Assembly: GCF_014873915.1 (NCBI RefSeq)
Contig: NZ_JADBEJ010000004.1
Span: 992,001-1,056,000 of the forward strand
Length of the DNA stretch: 64,000 nt
Source: Amycolatopsis roodepoortensis
Lineage (GTDB): Bacteria; Actinomycetota; Actinomycetes; Mycobacteriales; Pseudonocardiaceae
Direction: 5' to 3'
Below, piece after piece: positions 1-8,136 of this stretch (its first letter is position 1; each line of letters opens with the position of its first letter). The notes under the pieces were generated by a model, which had not been told where the DNA came from, did no database searches, and was given only the letters and a program-made list of their open reading frames with translations. A program made the translations under genes and the position numbers.

Positions 1-1
1 C

Positions 2-673
2 GTCGTGTGGCTGACCGCGAAGGACGACCACGTCCGCTGCGACCTGCGGCTCGCCGACCTGCGCGACCTGAGCAGCGCGGTGGCCAGGGTGCGGCGGCTG
101 CTCGACCTCGACGCCGACCCGGAGGCGGTCGCGCGGGTCCTCGGGGCCGACCCCGCCCTCGCGCCGCTGGTCGAGACGATCCCCGGGATCCGGGTGCCCG
201 GCACTGTCGACGGCGACGAGTTCGTGCTGCGCGCGATGCTCTCCCCCGCCGAGGCGGCCGAGCTCGCCGAAGGACTCGGCGAGCGCCTGCCCAGCTGCGA
301 CGAGGCGCTCGACGGGCTGACCACGCTGTTCCCGACGGCGGCCCAGGTCGCCGAACACGGCCCGGAACGGGTGGCCGCGGTGGCCCGCGCGCTGGCGGAC
401 GGGGTGGCGGTCCACGTGGGCCGCGATCCCCTGGAGCTGCGGGCGGAGCTGCTGGATCTCCCCGGAATCGGGCCGGGGACCGCGGACTACGTCCTGATGC
501 GCGTGCTGGGCGCGCCGGACGTCCTGCTGACCGGTGATCCGGCGCTGCGCCGGGGAGCGGCCGCGCTGGGAATCGCGGACGACGAAACGACGCTGGCCGA
601 ACGCGGACGGGCCTGGCAGCCCTGGTCCTCGTACGCCGGCATGTACCTGTGGCGCGCCGAAAAGGGAGAATGA
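2..673 (+). CDS. alkA: DNA-3-methyladenine glycosylase 2 (AlkA), 5'-truncated by the window
   Basis: C-terminal part of an AlkA-type base-excision glycosylase that removes alkylated bases such as 3-methyladenine. The reading frame is open to the left edge, so the start lies outside; in actinomycetes this part is often fused behind Ada methyl-acceptor and AraC-type domains, which cannot be checked here. The helix-hairpin-helix motif LPGIGPGTADY and the following GD (in DVLLTGDPALRRG) match the HhH-GPD fold with its catalytic aspartate. The terminal WQPWSSYAGMYLWR is the usual AlkA ending. Its TGA overlaps the ATG of the downstream ogt gene (ATGA), so the two alkylation-repair genes are translationally coupled. 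Confidence 0.93.
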   Translation, partial: VVWLTAKDDHVRCDLRLADLRDLSSAVARVRRLLDLDADPEAVARVLGADPALAPLVETIPGIRVPGTVDGDEFVLRAMLSPAEAAELAEGLGERLPSCDEALDGLTTLFPTAAQVAEHGPERVAAVARALADGVAVHVGRDPLELRAELLDLPGIGPGTADYVLMRVLGAPDVLLTGDPALRRGAAALGIADDETTLAERGRAWQPWSSYAGMYLWRAEKGE

Positions 674-1173
674 TGAGCATCGCGTATTGGTCCACAATGG
701 ACACCAGGATCGGCCCGTTCACCGCCGTCGTGGCGGGTGACGGTGCCGTGCTCGCCTCGGGCTGGACCGGTGACGTCGGCGAGCTGACGCCGCTGATCTC
801 GCCGTCGCTGGCCCCTGGCGAAGTGAAGCAGCGACGCGACCTCGGCCCGGTGAGCACCGCGATCCGCCGCTACCACGACGGCGACCTGGACGCGGTCGCC
901 GACGTCGAGGTGCGGCAGCGGTCCGGCGCTTTCCGGGAGCACGCTTGGGAAATCCTGCGGAAGGTGCCGGCGGGCGAGCCGGTGAGCTACGCGGAGTACG
1001 CGGCGCTGGCGGGGAATCCGGCGGCGGTGCGGGCGGCCGCGTCGGCGTGCGCGAAGAACGCGGCGGCGTTGTTCGTGCCGTGCCACCGGGTGGTGCGGAC
1101 CGGCGGCGGCGTGGGGAACTTCCGGTGGGGTGTCCCGGCGAAGCAGTGGCTGCTGACGCACGAAGCCGCCTGA
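670..1173 (+). CDS. ogt: Methylated-DNA--protein-cysteine methyltransferase
   Basis: Suicide methyltransferase that takes the methyl group from O6-methylguanine (and O4-methylthymine) onto its own cysteine. The 167-residue protein carries the invariant PCHRVV motif with acceptor Cys138, and the downstream GVGNFRWG segment is typical of the family. The ATG at 670 overlaps the alkA stop by four bases; a second ATG follows at 673. Together with alkA it forms an adaptive-response-like alkylation repair pair. An inverted repeat just after the stop separates it from the convergent sbcC. Confidence 0.95.
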   Translation: MMSIAYWSTMDTRIGPFTAVVAGDGAVLASGWTGDVGELTPLISPSLAPGEVKQRRDLGPVSTAIRRYHDGDLDAVADVEVRQRSGAFREHAWEILRKVPAGEPVSYAEYAALAGNPAAVRAAASACAKNAAALFVPCHRVVRTGGGVGNFRWGVPAKQWLLTHEAA

Positions 1174-1177
1174 ACCG

Positions 1178-1225
1178 CCTCGTGAGTGGTAAGGACGGTT
1201 AGAACCGTCCTCACCACTCACGAGG
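1178..1225. repeat. Dispersed palindrome, family A copy 1
   Basis: Two 23-base arms (1178-1200 and 1203-1225) form a near-perfect hairpin; the arms contain CTCGTGAGTGG and GGACGGTT. It lies between the convergent ogt and sbcC genes. Related copies occur at 6896-6945 and 42727-42774, degenerate at 18354-18401, and as half copies at 6419-6442 and 6769-6794. It may act as a bidirectional terminator, but there is no T tract. Confidence 0.85.
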
Positions 1226-1232
1226 GAATCGG

Positions 1233-4184
1233 TCAGGCAGCGTGGATCTCCACCGAAGACCCCGTACGCGACTTCCGGATCCGCAACCGCGTCGGGATCC
1301 GCTGCCGCAGTTCCTCCACGTGCGACACCAGCCCGACCACGCGACCGCCGGCGCGAAGCTCGTCGAGGATGTTCATGACGATGTCGAGCGTTTCGGCGTC
1401 CAGCGTGCCGAAGCCCTCGTCGATGAACAGCGTGTCCAGCAGCGCTCCGCCGGTTTCGGCCGCGACGACGTCCGCGAGCCCCAGGGCCAGCGAGAGTGAC
1501 GCGAGGAAGGACTCGCCGCCGGAAAGCGTCTTCGCGGGCCGGATGGTGCCGGAGTAGTCGTCGAGCACGTCGAGGCCGAGCCCGCCACGGGTGCCCCGCG
1601 CCCCGGCCGCGTCGGAATGCACGAAGGAGTAGCGGCCCTGGCTCATCGTCCGCAGACGCGCGGTCGCCGCGACCGCGACCTCTTCAAGCCGCGCGGCGAG
1701 GACGTACGAGCGCAGCGACATCTTGCGCGCGTTCTGCCCACGACCGTTGACCACTTCGGCCAGCGCCTTCAGTTCGAGGTACCCCTCTTCGACCGGCGCC
1801 AGCTCCGTCATCAAGGACGTCATCCGCTCGGCCAGCGCGGTCAGGTCCGTGTGCCGTGTCTTCGCCGTCCGCAATGCCGCGAAGGCCTGCTCTGCCTCGG
1901 CTCGGGTCTCCTGCGCCGCGTCCGCCGAAGCGCCGACGTCGATTTCGTCCTCCGGCGAGATGCCGAACAACTCGGGCTGCGCGAGCTCCTCTTTGGCGGC
2001 CCGCTCCATCACCTTGGCGTCGGCGAGACTGGCTTCCAGTTTCGTGATCTGCTCGTCCGGACGCGCCGCGGCGCGCATCTCGTCGAGGTCCGCGAACCCC
2101 TTGGCCCGCAACGCTTCCTTGACCAGTTTCGCTTGCTCGTCACGCCGCTCTCGGGCACCCGCGACGTTCAGCCGCGCTTCGGCGAGCGCGTCGAGGCGGG
2201 TCGCGAAGCCGAGCAGATGACGCCGTCGTGCGGCGACGTCGGCGAAATCGCCGCGCGCGGTCTCCAACCGACGCTCGCGCTCGGCCAGCCGCTCGGTCAG
2301 CCCGCGCACTTCGGTCGCGACCTCGACCGCGCGGCGTTCGGCCGCCCCGCGCTGTTCGGTGAGCTGCTCGATCCTCCGTTCCAGTTCGAGGAGCCGCGTC
2401 TCGAGAGCGGGCTTTCGACGAGCCGTTTCCGACAGCGTGGCGACCAGGTCGCGCGCTTCGGCGAGACCGGCCCGCAGTGTCTCGGCGGTGTGCTCGCCCA
2501 ACCGCTCGATCAAAACGGCCAGGCGGTTTTCGGCTTCCTGCAACGCGGCTTTCGTCTTCTCGCGCCGTGCGTGCGCCTGCTGCTCCGCGGCCTCGGCGCG
2601 GCGTTCGTCCGCGGGATCGACCAGACCGCCGGTGTGCGTCGCCGGCGACGGATGCTCCGCCGACCCGCAGACCGGGCAATCCTCGCCGTCGTGGAGACCG
2701 GCGGCGAGTTCGGCCGCCATTCCTTCGAGACGCCGTTCCCGCAGGTCCAGCCGGTGCTGACGGGCCTGCTGATGGCCGTCCACGGCCTCGCTGACCGCCG
2801 CACGCGCCCGCTCGACGGCCTGACGTGTCTTGGGCACCTCTTCGGCGTCGCGAGCCAGCGCGGTCAGCTCGTCGACGCGAGCGCGGGCGCCGTCGAGCTT
2901 CGCTTCGGCTTCGGCGGCAGCAGCCGCTTCGGCCCGCAAAGCCGCGACCTGCTCCGGTGCCGCACCCAGCTCGGCGGCGAAGTCCTCGGCCTGCTTCTTC
3001 GCCTTCTCGGCGACGGCGTTCAGCTGCTCGCGGCGGATCAGGTCCTCTTGCTGCTGCTCGCTTTCCGCCACGAGTTCGGCGAGCGCGCCCGCTTCTTCCC
3101 GTAACCCACCGGCGCGAGCGCGAAGCTCAGCGGCCGGACTTTCCGCCGCGTCCGGCACTTCCTGAGCCCGGAGCGCCTCGGCGGCTTCGGCTTCCGCGAG
3201 CTGATCGAGCCTGCGTTCGAGGAGATCAGCCTCCGCGACGACACCCGCCGCGCGATGCGCCGCCTCGACCTCTTCCGCCCACTCCGCACGCTGGCCCGCC
3301 TGCTCGGCGATCACCGACAGCCGCGTGTAGGCGGTACGCACCCGGCGGATCCGTTCGGCGATGCTCCGGTTCTCCTGCCAGACCGCTTCAGCCTTCTTGG
3401 CCGCCGTGCGAGCCTTCGTGTCGCGCTCCTGTGCCTCGGCGACGCGCCGCGCCGACTCGGCGAGCACCTCCCCGGCCCACTCCGCCTGCCCTTCCTCGGG
3501 CGCTTCCTGCCCCGCGACCTGCGCGAACCGCGCGACCCACTCCCGCAGCGTCTGCTGCCGCGCGTGCAACTCGCGACCGCGCTCGGCACGCAGATTCGCG
3601 AACCAGTGCTCGACGTCGGAGAAGCGCTCGGTGCCGAACAGCCGCTCCAGCAGCTCCTCGCGTTCGGCCGTGCTCGCCCGCAGGAACCGCGCGAATTCGC
3701 CCTGCGGCAGCAGGACCACCTGGAAGAACTGCTCGTGCGTCATGCCGATGAGCCGTTCGACCGTGCGCGCGACCTCGTCGATCCGCGTGATGCCCTCGGC
3801 GACGTGCCCGGCGGGGACCGTGCCGACCCAGCTCAGCACCGCCTTCGCCTGCTGGAGGGTCATGCCCTCGCCACGGCGCTTCGGCCGCTGGTACTCGGGG
3901 TTGCGCGCGATCCGCATCCGCTGGCCCTGCACGGTCAGTTCGAGGACGACCTCGGTGACCTGGTCGGGCTCGGCGAGGTCGCAGCGCAGCCGTTTGACCT
4001 CGCCGCGCGCGCCCGGAACGGTGCCGAACAACGCGAACGCGATCGCGTCGAGCAGCGTCGTCTTCCCCGCGCCGGTGTCACCGTGGAGCAGGAACAGCCC
4101 GTCGGCGCCGAGCGCGTCGAAGTCCACCACCTCGCGGCCCGCGTACGGACCGAAGGCGGCGACCTCCAACCGGTGCAACCTCAT
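1233..4184 (-). CDS. sbcC: Exonuclease SbcC (Rad50-like SMC ATPase)
   Basis: ATPase subunit of the SbcCD nuclease, which opens hairpins and trims DNA double-strand ends. The 983-residue protein has Walker A GDTGAGKTT (residues 35-43), two long Glu/Ala/Arg-rich coiled-coil arms, a zinc hook CPVCGS near residue 500 where two molecules dimerise, an ABC signature LSGGES near 885, and Walker B LFIDEGFGTLD near 915. Full family length. Its ATG overlaps the TGA of sbcD by four bases (ATGA), so sbcD-sbcC form an operon read leftward. The stop faces ogt across a palindromic repeat. Confidence 0.97.
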   Translation of the reverse strand: MRLHRLEVAAFGPYAGREVVDFDALGADGLFLLHGDTGAGKTTLLDAIAFALFGTVPGARGEVKRLRCDLAEPDQVTEVVLELTVQGQRMRIARNPEYQRPKRRGEGMTLQQAKAVLSWVGTVPAGHVAEGITRIDEVARTVERLIGMTHEQFFQVVLLPQGEFARFLRASTAEREELLERLFGTERFSDVEHWFANLRAERGRELHARQQTLREWVARFAQVAGQEAPEEGQAEWAGEVLAESARRVAEAQERDTKARTAAKKAEAVWQENRSIAERIRRVRTAYTRLSVIAEQAGQRAEWAEEVEAAHRAAGVVAEADLLERRLDQLAEAEAAEALRAQEVPDAAESPAAELRARAGGLREEAGALAELVAESEQQQEDLIRREQLNAVAEKAKKQAEDFAAELGAAPEQVAALRAEAAAAAEAEAKLDGARARVDELTALARDAEEVPKTRQAVERARAAVSEAVDGHQQARQHRLDLRERRLEGMAAELAAGLHDGEDCPVCGSAEHPSPATHTGGLVDPADERRAEAAEQQAHARREKTKAALQEAENRLAVLIERLGEHTAETLRAGLAEARDLVATLSETARRKPALETRLLELERRIEQLTEQRGAAERRAVEVATEVRGLTERLAERERRLETARGDFADVAARRRHLLGFATRLDALAEARLNVAGARERRDEQAKLVKEALRAKGFADLDEMRAAARPDEQITKLEASLADAKVMERAAKEELAQPELFGISPEDEIDVGASADAAQETRAEAEQAFAALRTAKTRHTDLTALAERMTSLMTELAPVEEGYLELKALAEVVNGRGQNARKMSLRSYVLAARLEEVAVAATARLRTMSQGRYSFVHSDAAGARGTRGGLGLDVLDDYSGTIRPAKTLSGGESFLASLSLALGLADVVAAETGGALLDTLFIDEGFGTLDAETLDIVMNILDELRAGGRVVGLVSHVEELRQRIPTRLRIRKSRTGSSVEIHAA

Positions 4185-5332
4185 ACTTCGCGCTCCCTGC
4201 CCGCCGCGCCCAGCGCCGCCAGCACCAGCCGCTCCTCGCTTTCCGACGGTGCGGATCCGCGGCAGTCCTCGAGGAAACTCCGGGTGATCTCGACGTCGGA
4301 TCGCCCGCGGACGGCTTCGGCGTACTTCAGCGCGACACCGTCGTGCCCGCCTTCCGGCTGCCAGTCCATGTGCACCGCGTACGGAAACCGCTCACGCAGC
4401 TTGCGCATGGCGTCGATCGGGCGGACGCGATCGGTGACCGTGAAGGAAAGGAAGTGTTCGGTGAGACCGTCGTGCTCGGGGTCCGAAAGGAGATCGGCCA
4501 GCTCGCCGCGCAGCATCGCGAGGTGGCGCGGCACCGGCAGTTCGTGCCGCCGGACCTCGGCGAGCCCGTCGGCGCCGAGCTCCACCAGCCAGACCGATTT
4601 CCGTTGGCGCGTCTCGGAAAACGAGTACGCGAGCGGGCTGCCCGAATAGCGCAGGTGCTCGGCGAGGGTCTGCGGGCCGTGCAGGTGGCCGAGCGCGACG
4701 TAGTCGACGCCGTCGAACACCGAACCCGGCACCTGCTCGACGCCGCCGACCGCGATGGTCCGCTCGGATTCGGTCGGCTCGCCGCCGGTGACGAAGGCGT
4801 GCGCGAGCACCACCGACCGCGTTCCGGAGGGCCGTCCGGCGAGATCCTCACGGATCCGCCGCATCGCTTCGGTGAGGACGCCGGTGTGGCCACGGACCTC
4901 GGGTACGCCGAGGGCGTGACGCGCGGGCTCCGGTTCGAGGTACGGGATCCCGTAGAGGGCGACCTCGCCGTGCTCGTCGGAAAGCAGCACCGGCTCGGCG
5001 AGCCCGTCGATCGTGGCGCGCAGGTGCAACCCGCCCGCCGCGGCGAACTCGGCGAACGCGCCCAGCCGCGGCGCGGAGTCGTGGTTGCCCGGTGTCATCA
5101 CCAGTTTCGCCCCGGCCTGGCGGATCCTGCCCAGCGCGGTCGTGGCCACGCGGACGGCCTCCGCCGAGGGCACCGCGCGGTCGTAGATGTCCCCGGACAC
5201 GAGCACGACGTCGACCGACTCGGCGGCCACGAGGTCGGCGAGATGGCCGAGCACGGTTTCCTGCTCGGCGAGCAGATCGGCGCCGTGGAAGGTACGGCCG
5301 ATATGCCAGTCGGACGTGTGCAGGAGCTTCAC
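4181..5332 (-). CDS. sbcD: Exonuclease SbcD (Mre11-like nuclease)
   Basis: Metallophosphoesterase nuclease subunit of SbcCD. Starting at the GTG at 5332, the protein begins (M)KLLHTSDWHIGRTF, the canonical SbcD N terminus with the first metal-binding Asp and His; SGDIYDR, TPGNHDS and GHLHGPQ supply the remaining phosphoesterase motifs. Translation could be extended to an ATG at 5356, but the added residues are not like the family. The gene is first in the leftward sbcD-sbcC operon and is divergent from rmuC; the 179-bp gap 5333-5511 must hold both promoters. Confidence 0.95.
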   Translation of the reverse strand: MKLLHTSDWHIGRTFHGADLLAEQETVLGHLADLVAAESVDVVLVSGDIYDRAVPSAEAVRVATTALGRIRQAGAKLVMTPGNHDSAPRLGAFAEFAAAGGLHLRATIDGLAEPVLLSDEHGEVALYGIPYLEPEPARHALGVPEVRGHTGVLTEAMRRIREDLAGRPSGTRSVVLAHAFVTGGEPTESERTIAVGGVEQVPGSVFDGVDYVALGHLHGPQTLAEHLRYSGSPLAYSFSETRQRKSVWLVELGADGLAEVRRHELPVPRHLAMLRGELADLLSDPEHDGLTEHFLSFTVTDRVRPIDAMRKLRERFPYAVHMDWQPEGGHDGVALKYAEAVRGRSDVEITRSFLEDCRGSAPSESEERLVLAALGAAGREREV

Positions 5333-5511
5333 GCAGCCCAAGGTAGGGCCGCGCACCGGCCGGACAGGGGAGGCGCGCCCTTGGCGGCACTGCGCTTTCC
5401 GACACGCCGGGGACGGCGCAGGTCAGATACGGAGCGCGACCGCGCCGTTCCGTTTTTGTCGGTGGGTTCCGCCATGATGTCCTCCGACTCGGATCCGGAG
5501 GGGAGGTACCG

Positions 5512-6426
5512 GTGGCGACGGTGATCACCACCGCGGCCGTCGTGCTCGCGTTGCTGCTGCTCGCGGCCGTCGCGCTGCTTTGGCGGCTGTACAACGACGG
5601 CATGCGGCGGGCGGACGCGGCGGCGAAACAGGTCGCGGCCGAGCGGGCGAAGGCGGATCAGCAGCAGCTCGCGTTGCGCCGGTACGAGGTCGCGTTCGCT
5701 TCAATCAGCGGCCGGGGCGAGCTGGGCGAGCAGGTGCTCCTGGAGACCGCACGCGCGCTCGGTCTCCGCGAGGAGCTGCACTTCACGCTGCAAACGGACC
5801 TGGCGGGCGGCGGCGCCGCGAAACCGGACATGGTGCTGAGGGTCGGCGGCGGCCGGACCGTGCCGGTGGACGCGAAGGCGAGCATGGCGTGCTGGGCCGA
5901 GGCCGTCGAGACCGACGACCCCGAAGAACGGCTGGACGCGCTGCGGGTCCACGTCCGGCAGCTCCGGTCGCGGGCGGCCGAGCTGGCGGGCAAGGGCTAC
6001 CAGCGCTGGGCCGACGCGATCTACGGGACGATCATGTTCGTCCCGTCCGACGCGGCCGTGGTGGCCGCGCTCGACACCGACCCGGAACTGCTGCGCTGGA
6101 TGCTGGACCGGCGGGTCTTCCTCTGCGGGCCGACCGGGTTCGCCGTGCTGGCCTCGGCCGCGCTGTTCGCCGCGACCGAACGGGCGCTGGTCGAGGACGT
6201 CGAGCAGGTCCGGGCGGGTGCCGCGGCCGCGCACCGGGCCGCGGGCAACGCGGTCGACGCGCTGAACCTGTCGAGCACCCACCTGCAGCGCTTCATCTCG
6301 GCCCGGCGGCGGGAGCTGGAGGCGCTCGAAAGCTTCCGGAGCACGGTCTCGCCGCTGACCGACGCCGCCGGCAGCCCGGCGCCGGTCCCGCTGATCAGGA
6401 AGGCGGACGAACTCCCGGCCTCGTGA
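5512..6426 (+). CDS. rmuC: DNA recombination protein RmuC homologue
   Basis: RmuC-family protein thought to limit recombination at inverted repeats. GTG start at 5512 with a strong GGAGGGGAGG site a few bases upstream. An N-terminal membrane helix (residues 5-23, VITTAAVVLALLLLAAVALLW) precedes a coiled-coil stretch and the nuclease-fold core, where GELGEQVLLETARALGL, KPDMVLRVGGGRTVPVDAKA and FVPSDAAVVAALDTDPELL match the family signatures. It is shorter than the E. coli protein but typical of actinomycetes. The stop TGA lies inside a half copy of repeat family A. It neighbours sbcCD, another hairpin-processing system. Confidence 0.88.
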   Translation: MATVITTAAVVLALLLLAAVALLWRLYNDGMRRADAAAKQVAAERAKADQQQLALRRYEVAFASISGRGELGEQVLLETARALGLREELHFTLQTDLAGGGAAKPDMVLRVGGGRTVPVDAKASMACWAEAVETDDPEERLDALRVHVRQLRSRAAELAGKGYQRWADAIYGTIMFVPSDAAVVAALDTDPELLRWMLDRRVFLCGPTGFAVLASAALFAATERALVEDVEQVRAGAAAAHRAAGNAVDALNLSSTHLQRFISARRRELEALESFRSTVSPLTDAAGSPAPVPLIRKADELPAS

Positions 6427-6442
6427 GTGGCCCAGACGGTTC
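6419..6442. repeat. Half copy of family A repeat overlapping the rmuC stop
   Basis: The sequence CCTCGTGAGTGG followed by CCCAGACGGTT matches the left arm of the family A palindrome. The TGA stop of rmuC is part of the CTCGTGAGTGG core, so the element supplies the stop codon. The right arm is missing. Confidence 0.6.
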
Positions 6443-6472
6443 GGCGCCGCCGGGTGCCCATGGCCAAGACGT

Positions 6473-6525
6473 GTCGCGAAAGTGGCTTTCGCGACGTCTG
6501 ATGTCCCGAAAGTGGCTTTCGCGAC
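6473..6525. repeat. Family B element, copy 1
   Basis: Two 23-base units (6473-6495 and 6503-6525), each a small palindrome built on CGAAAGTGGCTTTCG and ending in GCGAC, separated by GTCTGAT. The whole 53-base unit reappears in inverse orientation at 18526-18578, with only the central tetranucleotide of one unit reversed. Confidence 0.85.
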
Positions 6526-6572
6526 ACCGTCGCGGGGAGCCGCCAGGGCAGGTCAGCGGCCATGCGACGCCC

Positions 6573-6618
6573 CACTGTGTGGATTTTGGGGCGTTGGATG
6601 ACCAGAAACCCACACAGT
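6573..6618. repeat. Inverted repeat
   Basis: ACTGTGTGG at the left end pairs with CCCACACAGT at the right, with further partial pairing of TTT/AAA inside. It forms a stem-loop of about 45 bases. No T tract follows. Position estimated by eye. Confidence 0.55.
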
Positions 6619-6640
6619 CCCGCCGTGAGTGGTCCGAGAG

Positions 6641-6685
6641 GGTGTGTGGAAATAGAGACGTTCAACGTCCCTATTTCCACACACC
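6641..6685. repeat. Perfect-looking hairpin of 22-base arms
   Basis: Arms 6641-6662 and 6664-6685 pair almost completely around a single-base centre (GGTGTGTGGAAATAG against its complement CTATTTCCACACACC). Only one internal mismatch is visible. No related second copy was found in the window. Confidence 0.75.
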
Positions 6686-6768
6686 CCTCACCCGCGGTAA
6701 CACTCAAGCGCCCACCAAGCACGTCGAGTAGCCAGCCCGGGCAAACGCGCGGTCCCGCAGTGGCCCGG

Positions 6769-6794
6769 CCTCGTGAGTGGTTAGAACGGCTAGG
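6769..6794. repeat. Half copy of family A repeat
   Basis: CCTCGTGAGTGGTTAG followed by AACGGC resembles the left arm of family A and then diverges. The right arm is absent. Confidence 0.5.
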
Positions 6795-6895
6795 GCCAAC
6801 GGTGTCTTAGCTACCTACTTGGGCGGCGATTGATGCGGCGGCTCGTGGAGGCCCTGCACACCTGGCCGAGTACATGAAGGGCATCGAGCGGTCAA

Positions 6896-6945
6896 GGCTC
6901 GTGAGTGGTCAGGACGGTTCTAACCGTCCTGACCACTCACGAGCC
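6896..6945. repeat. Dispersed palindrome, family A copy 2 (perfect)
   Basis: Two 24-base arms (6896-6919 and 6922-6945) are exact reverse complements around a CT centre. This is the best preserved copy of the family. It stands about 200 bases upstream of the DUF6542 gene, between two co-directional genes. Confidence 0.9.
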
Positions 6946-7112
6946 GGATGCGAACCGCACCGCTCTACCTGCGACTTCCGGAATCGGAGGCTCCATTTCG
7001 CCGGGCCCGACAACCTTGTCCGCCCCTCACGCGTAGTACTTCCGGTAAGCATCCGGACAGTCCGTCCGGGTGGTCCGGAATGACCACTACCAGGCGATAG
7101 ACACACCGCCTG

Positions 7113-7142
7113 TTGGCGGTATGCCCGCAGCTTGGATATACG
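7113..7142 (+). promoter_or_regulatory. Probable sigma-70-type promoter of the DUF6542 gene
   Basis: TTGGCG (7113-7118) and TATACG (7137-7142) are separated by 18 bases. Transcription would start near 7149, only two or three bases before the GTG at 7152, which would make the mRNA leaderless or nearly so; this also supports the choice of that GTG. Inferred by eye. Confidence 0.45.
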
Positions 7143-7151
7143 GTGGGACCT

Positions 7152-8045
7152 GTGACCGCGATTCGCGATCGCCAGAGCGATCCTGATGCCGACGACGTCC
7201 CCGTTGCCTGGGACGAGCGTCCGCTCGTCGGCGCCAGGCGCGGGTTGCCCTGGTGGGCGGCCGTCCTGGTGGGCTTCGGGCTCGCCATCCTTGGCGCCTT
7301 CGTCGACATGATGATGCAGAAGGACCTGGGCCTGCTGTTCAAGGCCTGCTACGCGCTCGGCGCGGTGGCCGCCGTGGTGGCCGTCCAGCGCCGCGGGCTG
7401 TTCGGCCCGATGGTGCAGCCGCCCCTGGTCCTCGCCGTGACCGTCCCGGGAGTCATCCTCCTGACCTCGGACGGCAGTAAGGGCACGGACCTGCTGTCGA
7501 GAGCCTTCGACGTCGGCACGCCGCTGATCAACGGCTTCCCGACGATGGCCATCACCACCGGTGTCACCTTGGCGATCGGTGTCTTCCGGATCTACCGCGA
7601 GCGCGATCCCGACGCTCCGGTCAAGGTGAAGCCGGGTACCAAACCGGAACGTCGCGACGAGGGCAAACCCGCCGCCCGGCCCGCCGCGGCCGCCGCGCCG
7701 GGCCGTGGCCGTCCCGCGTCCCGTACCGGCCAGACCCCGCCCCCGCCGTCCCGCCGCGGCGCTCCGCGAGACAGCACGCCGCGTGAAGGTGCGCCGCCCC
7801 GCCGCCGCCCGCCGGTCGACGACGAGCGACGTCCCCGCCGTGACGCCGAGCCCGGTGCCCGCAAACCGCCGCCTCCCGGACGTCAGCCCCGGCGGCCGCG
7901 TCCGCCGGAAGACGGCGAACCGCGCCGTCGCGACCCCCGCGGCGAAAGCGCCCCCGGTGCCCCGCGCCGCCGTCCGCCGCGCGCGGACGATCCGCGCCGC
8001 GGAGGGCAGCCGCCTCGCCGCCGGCCGTGGGACGACGAGCGGTGA
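7152..8045 (+). CDS. DUF6542-type membrane protein with long basic Pro/Arg tail
   Basis: Unknown function. The 297-residue protein starts at GTG 7152 and has a short acidic leader, then four hydrophobic segments (about residues 30-150, including LPWWAAVLVGFGLAILGAF) as in the DUF6542 family. The last 130 residues are a low-complexity cytoplasmic tail of Pro, Arg, Gly and Asp with repeated RRRPP and PPRRRP runs. In actinobacteria this type of gene commonly sits opposite ispH, as here. A strong bidirectional terminator separates the convergent pair. The tail composition is likely to cause database shadow hits. Confidence 0.75.
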   Translation: MTAIRDRQSDPDADDVPVAWDERPLVGARRGLPWWAAVLVGFGLAILGAFVDMMMQKDLGLLFKACYALGAVAAVVAVQRRGLFGPMVQPPLVLAVTVPGVILLTSDGSKGTDLLSRAFDVGTPLINGFPTMAITTGVTLAIGVFRIYRERDPDAPVKVKPGTKPERRDEGKPAARPAAAAAPGRGRPASRTGQTPPPPSRRGAPRDSTPREGAPPRRRPPVDDERRPRRDAEPGARKPPPPGRQPRRPRPPEDGEPRRRDPRGESAPGAPRRRPPRADDPRRGGQPPRRRPWDDER

Positions 8046-8067
8046 AGCAAGGGACCTTTGCTCCCAC
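8046..8067. repeat. Half copy of family C repeat
   Basis: AGCAAGGGACCTTTGCTCCC directly follows the stop of the DUF6542 gene. The same core occurs as full hairpins at 56776-56842 and 63853-63919, and CCGCTGACC-AGCGAAAAG next to it also recurs beside those copies. Confidence 0.7.
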
Positions 8068-8085
8068 CTGAGCCGCTGACCAGCG

Positions 8086-8124
8086 AAAAGGGCCGTCCGA
8101 GGAACTTCCTCGGACGGCCCTTTC
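8086..8124. terminator. Bidirectional intrinsic terminator
   Basis: An 18-base perfect stem (AAAGGGCCGTCCGAGG paired with CCTCGGACGGCCCTTT) with a tiny loop lies between the convergent DUF6542 gene and ispH. A-rich and T-rich ends flank the stem, so it can serve both strands. Confidence 0.85.
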
Positions 8125-8136
8125 TCGTGAGGAACG

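Larger units (their letters stand above)
6427..7151. other. Noncoding repeat nest between rmuC and the DUF6542 gene
   Basis: About 720 bases with no convincing gene. It holds a half copy of family A at its start, a tandem pair of family B units (6473-6525), two unrelated perfect or near-perfect hairpins (6573-6618 and 6641-6685), a second half copy of family A (6769-6794) and a full 24-bp-arm family A palindrome (6896-6945). The last 40 bases carry the promoter of the next gene. Open frames here do not show the strong third-position GC bias of the neighbouring genes. Confidence 0.7.

Noticed and set aside
1617..3104. Plus-strand 495-codon frame within sbcC
   Set aside because: Antisense shadow of the coiled-coil region of sbcC; no domain or start signal.
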